A DNA stretch of 64,000 bases from Lantana camara. Its lineage: Eukaryota > Streptophyta > Magnoliopsida > Lamiales > Verbenaceae. The DNA is taken from positions 99,544,001 to 99,608,000 of the forward strand of contig CM074858.1 in assembly GCA_037501455.1 (NCBI GenBank), written 5' to 3'. The first letter of the stretch is position 1. The number at the start of each line of letters is the position of its first letter. The translations under genes were made by a program, and so were the position numbers. Under the pieces are notes generated by a model. The model did no database searches. It saw only the letters and a program-made list of their open reading frames with translations, and was not told where the DNA came from. This document shows, one piece after another, positions 31,399 through 40,450 of the stretch.

Positions 31399-31606
31399 AA
31401 ATACTAAACAAATTGGAATAAATTTAGAAACATCTTTACAAAAAGAAAAAATATACAAGAAAAATTATGAACGAACTGTAAATAAAGATGTATTAAATAA
31501 AGATACAATTATACAAGGTATAAAGGAACAAGAAAAAATAATAAATTATATAAACAATAAACTTGTGAGAAAAATACAAGAAAGAGAAATTAATGGATCT
31601 AATTAA
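31388..31606 (+). CDS. Virus ORF of unknown function, 72 aa
   Basis: A Lys/Asn/Ile-rich, helical, hydrophilic product with no recognised domain, in the leader downstream of the promoter. It overlaps short frames at both ends: its stop at 31604-31606 lies inside a 22-codon frame starting at 31593. It could be a genuine small protein or a leader uORF in A-rich DNA. Confidence 0.4.
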   Translation: MNTKNTKQIGINLETSLQKEKIYKKNYERTVNKDVLNKDTIIQGIKEQEKIINYINNKLVRKIQEREINGSN

Positions 31607-31661
31607 AATATTGGGGTCTATAAAAATAAAAATTAACTCATATACTCTTCAAAATAAATAA
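31593..31661 (+). CDS. Leader sORF, 22 codons, overlapping
   Basis: ATG 31593 to TAA 31661, overlapping the 72-codon frame. Ile/Lys-rich. Its support is only the overlap pattern. Confidence 0.2.
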   Translation: MDLIKILGSIKIKINSYTLQNK

Positions 31662-31737
31662 GGAAACTTTGGGGTCAAACCTATAAATAGTATAAAGTAT
31701 ATAGCAATAAAAGAAAATATTAAAAAATATTTTAGTG

Positions 31738-31762
31738 GAGTTGCAAGAAGCATCCACGACTC
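31738..31762 (+). repeat. Leader hairpin, third member
   Basis: GAGTTG...CGACTC with the CATCCAC motif, matching the two hairpins at 22916-22973 at the other end of the provirus. Confidence 0.6.
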
Positions 31763-31843
31763 ATACCAAAATATTAATACTTTCATAAAAAATACTATTT
31801 TATTAATAAAATAAAAATCAAATACTAATTTTGTAAAAAACTC

Positions 31844-32032
31844 TGGAATAATGGCATATTGAGTTTTCTACGTTGTTGAATAATTAATATCATTTAGTCT
31901 TCTTAGAAGAAAATTCCCAATTTCTTGACCAAATCCAAAAAGGTGTCGTGGAATAATGGCATATTGAGTTTTCTACGTTGTTGAATAATTAATATCATTT
32001 AGTCTTCTTAGAAGAAAATTCCCAATTTCTTG
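31844..32032 (+). repeat. 84-bp direct repeat at the right provirus border
   Basis: 31844-31927 and 31949-32032 appear identical. The 21-bp spacer between them (31928-31948) plus the start of copy 2 forms the right 30-bp terminal repeat. Copy 2 could be host DNA, a fragment of a second viral unit, or a replication/recombination product. Confidence 0.85.
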
Positions 32033-32900
32033 GTTGAGGTCAAATATGTGCTAAGGCACAGCCCAAGATTATGTACCTCTAATATGCAGATATTTTTTAA
32101 AATATTAATTTATACTGTTATATCTTGTTGAATATTCATATTGATCTTAATATATGCCACTTTTCATATTAAAATTAAAAAAAAATATATTATCATATAC
32201 ATATCATATCATGTCTATATTATTACTCCTGTATCCGTAGAATATAGTCATGTATTATATGATAACCATCTCCAATTTTTTAGAAGACAAACTCAATTTT
32301 TTATGTACTTGTATGGATATCAATGCGGACAACATTCAAAAGGACGGCCATCTTCAATTATTTAGAAGATAAAATAAGTGGGTCCCTAAGATCTAAATAA
32401 TCAAACAAAAGATATGTATAAAAAGAAAAGTAAGTTTAAAGTGTACAGAGTAAATCACTACACCACATATATATACATATATATGCTTCACGTTGACTAG
32501 AGACATCCGAAGCTTTTCCTGGTGCATCGTGCGTCCTCCCCATGCTCGATTCTCGAGATTCATGGGCCATCTCACGAAGAACTTCGATCCGAACGAACCC
32601 CCCATTGGCCATCTAGGACCGAATGGTAAGGCCATGATATGCAGGGAAAAATCTCACTCATTCTTCCATTGGGGACCAATCAATCGCTACGAGTTCTGGG
32701 CATGAGAGCGCAAGTGCCGGCAAGAGCTGTTGGCTCTTAAAGGAGTTTACTGACCTCCCCGCTCAAGGGCTGACGTTTGCCCCATATGTCGAAAGGCAGA
32801 TATATATATATTGTTAGAGAAAAATATAAAAATAAAATACTAACTACCTTCGATTTATATTTTTAAGACAGACTTTTCTCCAACAACAAAATAAAATACT
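32033..32900. other. Unassigned DNA right of the provirus
   Basis: AT-rich, with a less AT-rich stretch at about 32490-32790. An open frame at 32493-32705 (+) has no domain I recognise. The two lines around 32267 and 32350 share a short 'CCATCT(C/T)CAATT(T/A)TTTAGAAGA' repeat. No gene or RNA can be supported. Confidence 0.4.
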
Positions 32901-33118
32901 AGTGTATGCTTCAAACTAAGACGTCTCAACAATCTTTTTGTCTTGTGTGAGTTTAGCTTTGTTCGTCGGGAGAGCAATTGTGTCGCTCATTCCCTTGCTA
33001 GGCACGCTGCTTCGGCATGCGCTAGTGCCCCTCATTTACCGGCTGTTGTTTCGAGTTTGATTCAAGTCGAGTCGGTTGGTTGATTTGTGGCTCGTGTTTG
33101 CCTAAAAAAAAAAAAAAA
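32901..33118 (+). mobile_element. LINE (L1-type) 3' end with poly(A)
   Basis: A frame from 32901 to TGA 33083 encodes the C-terminal end typical of plant LINE RNase H domains ('FVLCEFSFVRRESN', 'CVAHSLARHA'). A short 3' UTR and 15 A residues (33104-33118) follow. The copy is severely 5'-truncated, as is usual for LINEs. No clear target duplication was found. Confidence 0.75.
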
Positions 33119-33165
33119 CTAAGTACGGTAATAATTTATAGTAAGTCCGTTATAATATTAACTAT

Positions 33166-33562
33166 AAGGGAGAATTATATTTGACTACCATGTAGGTCTA
33201 ATTACAACATAATTCACCATTATTGGGAAATTAAATTTTAGTCTATATCAATATTGTTTGGTTTGAGTTCCCTTAACGGAATTTGTAAAAGTACAATTAT
33301 GCCCCTGAATGTTTTATGAGTGTTACATTGAATATATGACCAAAATTACAAAATCATCCATAAAGTTTATAAATATAAACAAAACGATCCCTATAAATTA
33401 TGAATTTAACAATAAATCATAGGTATTTTTGGAATAACATAACGGAACCCTATGGATCACAAACGGTTCTCAAAGTTAGAGACTAAAATATAATTTCCAA
33501 ATAATAATGAACTGCGTTGTAATTAGATCTAAATGCAGGATAGTTAGATGTAATTTATCCTT
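33166..33562. mobile_element. MITE with long terminal inverted repeats, 397 bp
   Basis: The first ~85 bp (AAGGGAGAATTATATTTGAC...) and the last ~85 bp are imperfect inverted repeats of each other. AACTAT flanks both ends (33160-33165 and 33563-33568); 8 bp (TTAACTAT) match if the element's outer TT is counted. There is no coding capacity. A partly similar sequence at about 33738-33960 may be an arm of a related copy. Confidence 0.7.
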
Positions 33563-33568
33563 AACTAT

Positions 33569-34388
33569 AAATATATAAAATAATAATAAATTTTGGTAGA
33601 ACCACTTATTATCCCCGAAAAATAATCGTATGTTACAATTTTGCTGATGTGATACTTACCACCTTGTCCACATAAAAAATACCACTCGCATGTGTGCGCC
33701 GATGTGCCATTATAATCATAAGAAAATATTTAAAAATAGAGAAAATTACATCTAACCACCTTCACTTTGAGTGAAATTATAATGTAGAATCTTTTGTTTC
33801 ATTTATTACATATTGATCCTTAAATTTTATATTTCATTTGATATCCCTAGGATTCCGTTAATTTTTTATAATTATCCAAAAATACCCCTTTAAGATATGT
33901 GATTATTTCTGCATTGGCGAAAATACCCCTAGGGACTATTTCATCATATATTAAATGTTAAGGGGTCATTTTATTAACACTTATAAATTTCAGGGACTAT
34001 TATGCATATATTTATATTTAAATTATTTAAAAAAGTAATATTTATAACTCATGTATATAATTAATAAATTTTATTTTTATTGTGTATTACATATTTTGTA
34101 ATTTTAGGAAAAATTTAATGTATTTGTAATAATTAAATTAACGCTAACATTGCTAATACAACACAATTACAGGTTATTTTATTTAAGCGTTCAATTATAC
34201 ACAAGCACTACAAAAACTAAAATAGACTTATATTAAATTTTACGTGGAAGAACCATAAAATAATAATATTAATTGTCGCCTCTCTGATTTAGCCACCTCC
34301 ATCGAGGTTTTTTCAAAAATATTATTTATTTCTATTCAAATTCATAAAGTATTACTTTAAAAAAACGGGTTAAGATTTTACCCTAAAA
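33569..34388. other. AT-rich intergenic DNA
   Basis: No gene is seen. About 33738-33960 resembles one arm of the MITE at 33166. The rest is low-complexity AT-rich sequence. Confidence 0.5.
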
Positions 34389-34606
34389 CGCCATAGATTC
34401 TGACGTTTTTGGATATTTTTATTAATATTTTAACGAGATCGCCATAGATCTTGGCATCTATCTATTTTTTATTATCTTTTTTTGTCCATCGCCTTATGCT
34501 CTGGCGTTTATCAATTTTTTATTGTTTTTTTAAGGTGGTTGCCACAAGCAATGGCATTTCTTCCTTTTTTTATTATTTTTTTGACTTCGTTGCCTACCTC
34601 TGGCGA
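34389..34606. repeat. Five-unit hairpin array with 50-bp period
   Basis: Units of 15-17 bp, such as CGCCATAGATCTTGGCA and TGCCACAAGCAATGGCA, begin at 34389, 34440, 34490, 34540 and about 34590. Each can fold through GCC/GGC arms, although the middles vary, and T-rich spacers separate them. Confidence 0.7.
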
Positions 34607-34714
34607 TTTTTCAAAAAAAAAAAATAATAATAATAATATTAAGGTTTTGTTTTTTAATTTTTAGTAAACTGTGACAACCCTTAATATTATATCAAGTTTT
34701 TTGAAAAAATCTTC

Positions 34715-35370
34715 AATTATTATCGTGAAACGTCATCGAAAAAATACAATGTTTATTTCATTGGATCCGAATCGTCAAAACGAGTCCAGCGAATAAGACG
34801 GAATTCAAATTCGAATCTCATAACTCAAGTTATAGCTAAAAAACAAAATAAATAGGGTAAATGGGTCATATGGACTGAAATTTATTTCGTCAGAAGTCCA
34901 AGCGACATCGAAAAAATACGATGTTCATTTCATTGGATTTGAATCGTCAAAACGAGTCCAACGGAAAAGAAGAATTCAAATCCGAATCCCGTAGCTCAAG
35001 TTATAGCTGAAAAACTAATCAAATAGGATAAATGGGTCATATGAACTGAAATTTACTTTGTCGGAGTTTTAAATGACATCGAAAAAATACGAGATTTATT
35101 TCATTGGATCCGAATCATCAAAACGAGTCCAACGAAAAAGACAGAATTGAAATCCGAACCCCGTAGCTCAAGTTATAGCTGAAAAACAAATCAAATATGG
35201 TAAATAGGTCATATGGACTGAAATTGGCTTCGTTGGAGATTCAAACGACATCGAAAAAATACGAGGTTTATTTCATTGGATCTGAATCGTTAAAATGAGT
35301 CCAACCCCAAAGGCAGAATTCGAATCTGAATCTCGTAACTCAAGTTATAGCTAAAAAACAAATCAAATAG
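34715..35370. repeat. 172-bp tandem repeat, about 3.7 units
   Basis: 'CATCGAAAAAATAC' recurs at 34734, 34906, 35078 and 35249 (172, 172, 171 bp apart), each followed by 'TTTCATTGGAT' and 'GAGTCC'. A related single unit sits in the Gypsy LTR at about 6760-6860, so the array may derive from LTR sequence. Confidence 0.85.
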
Positions 35371-35383
35371 GCATGTGGCTCAT

Positions 35384-37107
35384 TGAGCATCTCATGCCTG
35401 GAACTTCTTCCTCCACCAATCTCCTGGTGGATTCAGGGGTCATCCCAAATTGGTGAAGGTAGTGCAAGAGTTAACCGTCAGTCCTTGCTTTCCCGATTGG
35501 CTCAAGACACTAACCTTCGACCCCATAGTGCAGTACAATATACTTGCCAAAAATACGGTTGGTTCAGTACAATATTACTGTCTCATTTTAATCATTTGAG
35601 GTTTGTGAAAAGTTATATATATATATATATATATAGATACATTTTGGCCAGAAATCCACATAAGGGTTTTAAGGGTTCTATGTATCTAGAATTATACCTC
35701 ACCTGTCAAGACAAAACAAGAAAGGACACGAGCCTAAGGTGCCTGCTCCTTGTCCCCAGGAAGTTGGTTTGTGTAATAAAGGCAAGTGTACGTAAGACAC
35801 GACTCTTATGAATCAATTAAGACGAACGGCGTAATCATGAAATGTTATGACATAAATGGATAATTATAAAATATCATGGATATGTTCATGCATATAATTA
35901 ATGTTCCAAAAGCCAAATAAACGATTCACACGACATAAAGTATGAAAATAATACAAGATGCACTTCTAGTGGACAATCCCGGCCGGGAGTATTTTTGCAC
36001 TAAAAAGGATCCCGACCGGGACGTTTTTAACGAGAGCAATTTTTCAAGGGATCCGAGCCGGGATGGTTTTTGAACTAAAATAGGTCCCGGCCGGGACAGA
36101 TGCCCAGCCCTACCTCCTAACATTGGTTCCCAGTCGGTATGCATTTTAAACTAAAAGATGTCTCGGCCGGGAACCTCTGTTCGAGGAACAAAGTAGAATA
36201 GGGCAGTTTTCAAAGCCAAATCAAACCAACTCAAAATTCATATCCCAAGTTGAAACAATCACTTACAAACATGCATACACACATAATACTTCACTTAGGC
36301 CACAAATAATACAATATAGCATGTCTATCTCATAAAATTTTCAACATAAAACCCATATATGATCATGTCTCCCAACCTTCAAATACTCCAAAGATTCTTG
36401 CAAAATTCCAAGTTTATAACTTATGATCATGCTTCTAAATTATAATTCACAAGGTATTAATCCCAAAATCATAACCCTAGCTTCACATATGAATCTCAAG
36501 AAATCACCCATATAATCATATATACCTTGAAAGAAATGAAGAAGGAAAGAGATGAAGTTATGGAGACGCTTGGAAGCTTCAAAGTTCGAATTATGCCGGA
36601 AATTACAGCTTGGAAATGATGAAATCTCTCCCTCCTTCTTGGAGCTTTGGATCATGAGAGGTAGAAGCAAAGTGTGTGTATGTGTATGAGTGTTGTATGA
36701 ATGAGGAGGAATATTACGTGATATGCATCTCTTGTAAGAATTAGAACACTACAATTTAAATCCCCAAGTTTTTTAAGTTCATGCAATTGAGTTTCAATTT
36801 ATGAAAATTGATCCATTTAGTCCAATGGTATTTCATGCAATTAAGTCCTCACATTTATGAAAGTAGTAAATTTAAGGACAATTAATCAAATAAGACATGT
36901 TCGGGAAATAATTTATGTATCAATCGGATACAATTCATGCAATATTTCACAAAATAATAATACTTTCACATAAACATTTAGAATTATAGTTCATAAAATT
37001 AGCATGTAGTGTATAAATGATTAAATGAAAGAATTAAAATAAATCCTAATTCTTGAAACCCACACATGGCGTGCTTAGCTGATATTCGTAAAAATTGGGG
37101 CGTTACA
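35384..37107 (-). mobile_element. Outer Gypsy 3' LTR, truncated
   Basis: Ends TTGGGGCGTTACA followed by the polypurine complement (37108-37123). It matches other Gypsy LTRs from the 'cttcctccaccaatctcctg' block onward, but the first several hundred bp, including TGTAGCACCC, are missing. The left neighbour is the 172-bp tandem array, so a deletion or rearrangement occurred at about 35370-35384. A palindrome array is at 35976-36174. Confidence 0.8.
35976..36174. repeat. LTR palindrome array, type D (TCCCGGCCGGGA)
   Basis: Units near 35976, 36008, 36050, 36084, 36125 (degenerate) and 36160, for example GTCCCGGCCGGGAC. Spacers share 'TTTTTGNACTAAAA'. The location in the LTR matches the type A, B and C arrays. 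Confidence 0.8.
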
Positions 37108-37140
37108 ATCCTCCCCTTTAAAAGAATTTGGTCCCCAGAT

Positions 37141-37437
37141 TCACTGCTCGGGAGGAAACAACTCGGGATAGAACCGTTTCATCTTGTCTTCGGTTTCCCA
37201 TGTGGCCTCTTCAGTCTTATCACTCCTCCAAAGAACCTTAACCATTAGAATTCGACGATTCCTTAATTCTTGAAACTTTCTATCCAAAATCTTAACCAGC
37301 TTCTGAACAAAGGTTAAATTCGGTTCCAATTCCACTTCTTCAATGGGTAGGATCTCAGTTTCATCGGGGTAGTATTTCCTTAGTTGAGACACATGAAATA
37401 CATAATGAATCCCCGTGAGGCTTGGTGGTAGGTCCAA
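37141..37437 (-). pseudogene. Outer Gypsy integrase tail and chromodomain
   Basis: Encodes the C-terminal 'LRKYYPDETEILP' region, then a chromodomain-like end ('KILDRKFQELRNRR', 'KVLWRSDKTEEATWETE', 'RFYPELF'). Chromodomains target Gypsy chromoviruses to chromatin, and this form is Tekay-like. The frame is separated from the upstream integrase by stops, for example a TAG at the 'GPF-ILERIG' position near 37470. Confidence 0.85.
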
Positions 37438-37611
37438 CCGATATGCTACTTCGCCAATTCTTTCAAGAATCTAAAAAGGACCTAAATAACGAGGATTAAG
37501 TTTTCCTCCTCACCCAATCCGAGCAAATCCTTTACGTGGTGATGCTTTCAAGTACACCCAGTCTCCAACTTCAAATTTGAGATCTCTCCAGCGAAGGTCG
37601 GCGTAGCTCTT

Positions 37612-38460
37612 TTATCTATCTTGGGCTGATTTAATTCGTTGTTGGATTTGTTGGACTTTCTCAATCATATCCCATACGGCTTTAGAAGGTTTCTCCAATT
37701 TCTCACCCTTCTTAACGCCTTCTTGTTTAGTCCATTTCAATTCCTCTAAGTCAAAGAACAATGGAGATCGACATTTTCGACCATAAAGTAACTCATACGG
37801 AGCCATACCAATTGAGGCTTGGAGACTGTTATTATATGCAAACTCAATCAATGGTAATTGTTCATGCCACGAAGTCTGAAAGTCCAAGGCATAAGCTCAA
37901 AGCAAGTCCTCGAGATACCTGATTAATCTTTCGGATTGACTATCCGTTTGAGGGTGAAATGATGTACTAAACTTGAGCTTCGTGCCCAAAATACCTTGTA
38001 ATTCTTGCCACAACTTTGACCTAAATCTCGGATCTCTATCCGATACAATGCTAACCGGAATCCCGTGAAGTCGAACAATTTCCCTGTTATATATCTCGGC
38101 TAGCTTACGAATCTTGTAAGATATCCGAACCGGTAGAAAGTGTGTAGACTTAGTTAAACGGTCCACAATCACCCAGATAGCATCAAACCCACCTTTTACT
38201 TTTGGTAGTCCGGTTACAAAATCCATCGTCACATGTTCCCACTTCCACTCTGGAATAGGTAACGGCTGTAGAAGACCGCCGGGTTTCTGGTGCTCGACTT
38301 TAACTTTCTGACAACTTATGCAGTGTTTCACATACTCGGCTACGTCTTTCTTCAATCCATTCCACCAATAATATTGTTTCAGGTCCTTATACATTTCGTT
38401 TCCTCCAGGGTGGATAGAGTAAGCCGATTTATATGCCTCTTCGAGGAACACCCGTTTCAC
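37612..38460 (-). pseudogene. Outer Gypsy integrase core, broken
   Basis: Contains the HHCC zinc region ('HPGGNEMYKDLKQYYWW', 'HCISCQKVK'), the catalytic core ('MDFVTGLP', 'IVSDRDPRF', 'TDSQSERLIRYLEDLL') and 'ELLYGRKCRSPLF'. An in-frame TGA at 37897-37899 interrupts it where the nested copy has an Arg codon, consistent with C-to-T decay at CGA. Confidence 0.85.
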
Positions 38461-38579
38461 TCTTCGGGTACAACCACTCGGTTCTTGAAATGAAGAAAAT
38501 CGATTTCAGCGAACCCGAATGGACATTCTGGATCAGCTCTTACCTTAGCTACCAATCTCTGAACTTCTGGATCATTAGT

Positions 38580-39641
38580 CTAACACTCAAATAATCTATA
38601 CTTCAAGTCCGGTTGTATGGAAATATTAGTAACTCGAGCTTTTACAACAATTGGCTCGACTCCACTACTTTCACCCACTTTCAAATTCGATACACTAGCC
38701 TTCCTACTAAGTGCATCGGCGACCACGTTAGCTTTACCAGGATGGTATTTGATAGTACACTTATAATCCTCAAGAAGTTCCATCCATCTTCTTTGCCTCT
38801 TATTCAAATCCTTCTGAGTAAATAAATATTGGAGGCTTTTGTGGTCGGTAAAAATCTCGAAAGATACCCCGTACAAGTAATGTCTCCACTTTACAAGTGC
38901 AAAGACCACGACTGTGAGTTCAAGATCATGTGTAGGATAATTCTTTTCATGCTCTTTTAGCTTTCGAGAGGCATAAGCAATCACTTTTCCCTTCTGCGTT
39001 AATACACACCCCAAACCTTCTTTGGAAGCATCCGTATAGACCGCATAACCCTCGAAACCTTCAGGAAGTGTCAACACTGGAGTAGAAACCAATTTCTTTT
39101 TTAAGAAGTTGAAGCTTTTCCCACAAGTTTCATCCCACACAAATTTTACTTCTTTCTTCGTCAATCGAGTTAAAGGAGTGGCGATATTTGAGAAATCCTT
39201 CACAAACCTTCTGTAGTATCCCGCTAAACCCGAGAAACTTCTAACTTCTGACGCGTTCTTTGGTTTCTCCCATTTCAACACGGCTTCAATTTTCGAAGGA
39301 TCGACTTCTGACCCATTTCCCGAAATAACATACCCTAAGAAAGAAACTTTGTCGATCCAAAATTCACATTTACTGAATTTAGCAAATAACTGATGCTCCT
39401 TCAAAGTTTGCAACACGAGTTTAAGATGTCTCACGTGCTCTTCGGCGGACTTAGAGAATACCAAAATATCATCAATGAAGAATACCACAAATTTATCAAG
39501 AAAAGGCCAAAAAATCCGGTGCATCATATCCATAAAAGCTGCAGGGGCATTGGTTAAACCGAACGGCATAACCACGAACTCATAATGCCCGTACCGAGTA
39601 TTGATTCCCATCTTTGGAATATCCTCTGCTCGGATTCGCAA
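38580..39641 (-). pseudogene. Outer Gypsy RT (C-terminal) and RNase H
   Basis: 353 open codons: '[16 protein letters not shown]', active site FIDD ('[12 protein letters not shown]'), the RNase H start '[11 protein letters not shown]', '[13 protein letters not shown]', '[11 protein letters not shown]' and 'ADALSRKAS'. It is preceded by a TAG (39654-39656) after 'KLDLR' and followed by a stop near 38580. Confidence 0.9.
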
Positions 39642-39653
39642 CTGATAGTATCC

Positions 39654-39998
39654 CTATCGTAGATCAAGTTTTGAATAAACCTTTGATCCCTGAAGTATAT
39701 CAAATAACTCCTCGATATGTGGAAGGGGATACTTATTCTGGATCGTCATCCGATTCAACTCCCTATAATCGATACACATTCTTAAAGTTTCGTCCTTCTT
39801 CTTTACGAACAAAATCGGTGCGCACCAGGGAGAAGAACTCGGCCTAATGTACCCAATCTCCAACAACGCATCAAGTTGAGTCTTCAACTCCTTCAACTCG
39901 GCCAGAGCCATACGATACGGAGTCTTGGAGAATGACTCTGCATTCAAGTACAGATAGATCACAAATTCAATTTCTCTATCCGGAGGTAAAGGATCCAA
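39654..39998 (-). pseudogene. Outer Gypsy RT, N-terminal part
   Basis: 114 codons with '[14 protein letters not shown]', '[16 protein letters not shown]', '[10 protein letters not shown]' and 'SKLDLR', ending in TAG. The nested Gypsy copy has the same TAG at the same codon (48012-48014). Confidence 0.9.
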
Positions 39999-40001
39999 TT
40001 T

Positions 40002-40445
40002 CTAGGGAAAAACCTCGGGAAAATCCTTCACTACTTCAGTTTCTTCCAACTTTATTTGATCTTTAGGCCTGTTAAGAACATAAGCAATAAACCCCGTAGC
40101 TCCTTCTCGAACCAGTTTCTGAGCCTCGGTAAAAGAAAGTAGCGGTACAGTCTTCGAACTCCAACCCACGGTAACCTCTGAACCCAACTGGACTCTCTCT
40201 GCCTGACAAATAACAGTAGCACAGTGTCTATATAACCAATCTATCCCCAGAATAGATCCATAGCGAGTCATCGGCATCTCAATAAAATCTGTCAGAAAAA
40301 CTCGACCCTCGATACTCACCAGAACCTCTCTGTGTGTAACTAACCACATAGCATGCAGAAGAACAAATAGCAGGCAAAGACAAAGTAACAACAATAGCAC
40401 TCGAAAGAAAGGAGTGTGTAACTCCCGGATCAAACAAGGTATATA
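40002..40445 (-). pseudogene. Outer Gypsy protease-to-RT linker
   Basis: Carries '[16 protein letters not shown]' and 'KDQIKLEETEVVKDFPEVFP'. The reading frame runs into the Copia-2 LTR at 40451, where the element is split; its upstream part resumes at 62141. Confidence 0.85.
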
Positions 40446-40450
40446 TGTTC

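Larger units (their letters stand above)
22807..31959 (+). mobile_element. Endogenous caulimovirid (plant pararetrovirus), apparently complete
   Basis: About 9.12 kb between two copies of a 30-bp direct repeat (22807-22836 and 31930-31959), close to known caulimovirid genome sizes. It is strongly A-rich on the coding strand, unlike its surroundings. It carries a Met-tRNA primer site, coat protein with zinc knuckle, 30K movement protein, protease-RT-RNase H, a transactivator/viroplasmin ORF and a promoter with as-1-like element. No integrase is present. All major ORFs are open with catalytic residues kept. Coat before movement protein, plus a transactivator, recalls solendo- and cavemoviruses, but there the coat and movement domains are fused. 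The genus is not assigned. Confidence 0.9.

Noticed and set aside
32493..32705. 70-codon frame that might be a host gene fragment
   Set aside because: No recognised domain, no splice or promoter context and no second supporting exon. Kept only as unassigned DNA.
34389..35370. CRISPR-like arrays
   Set aside because: Plant nuclear context. The 172-bp units are contiguous tandem repeats and the 50-bp array has degenerate hairpins rather than identical repeats with spacers.
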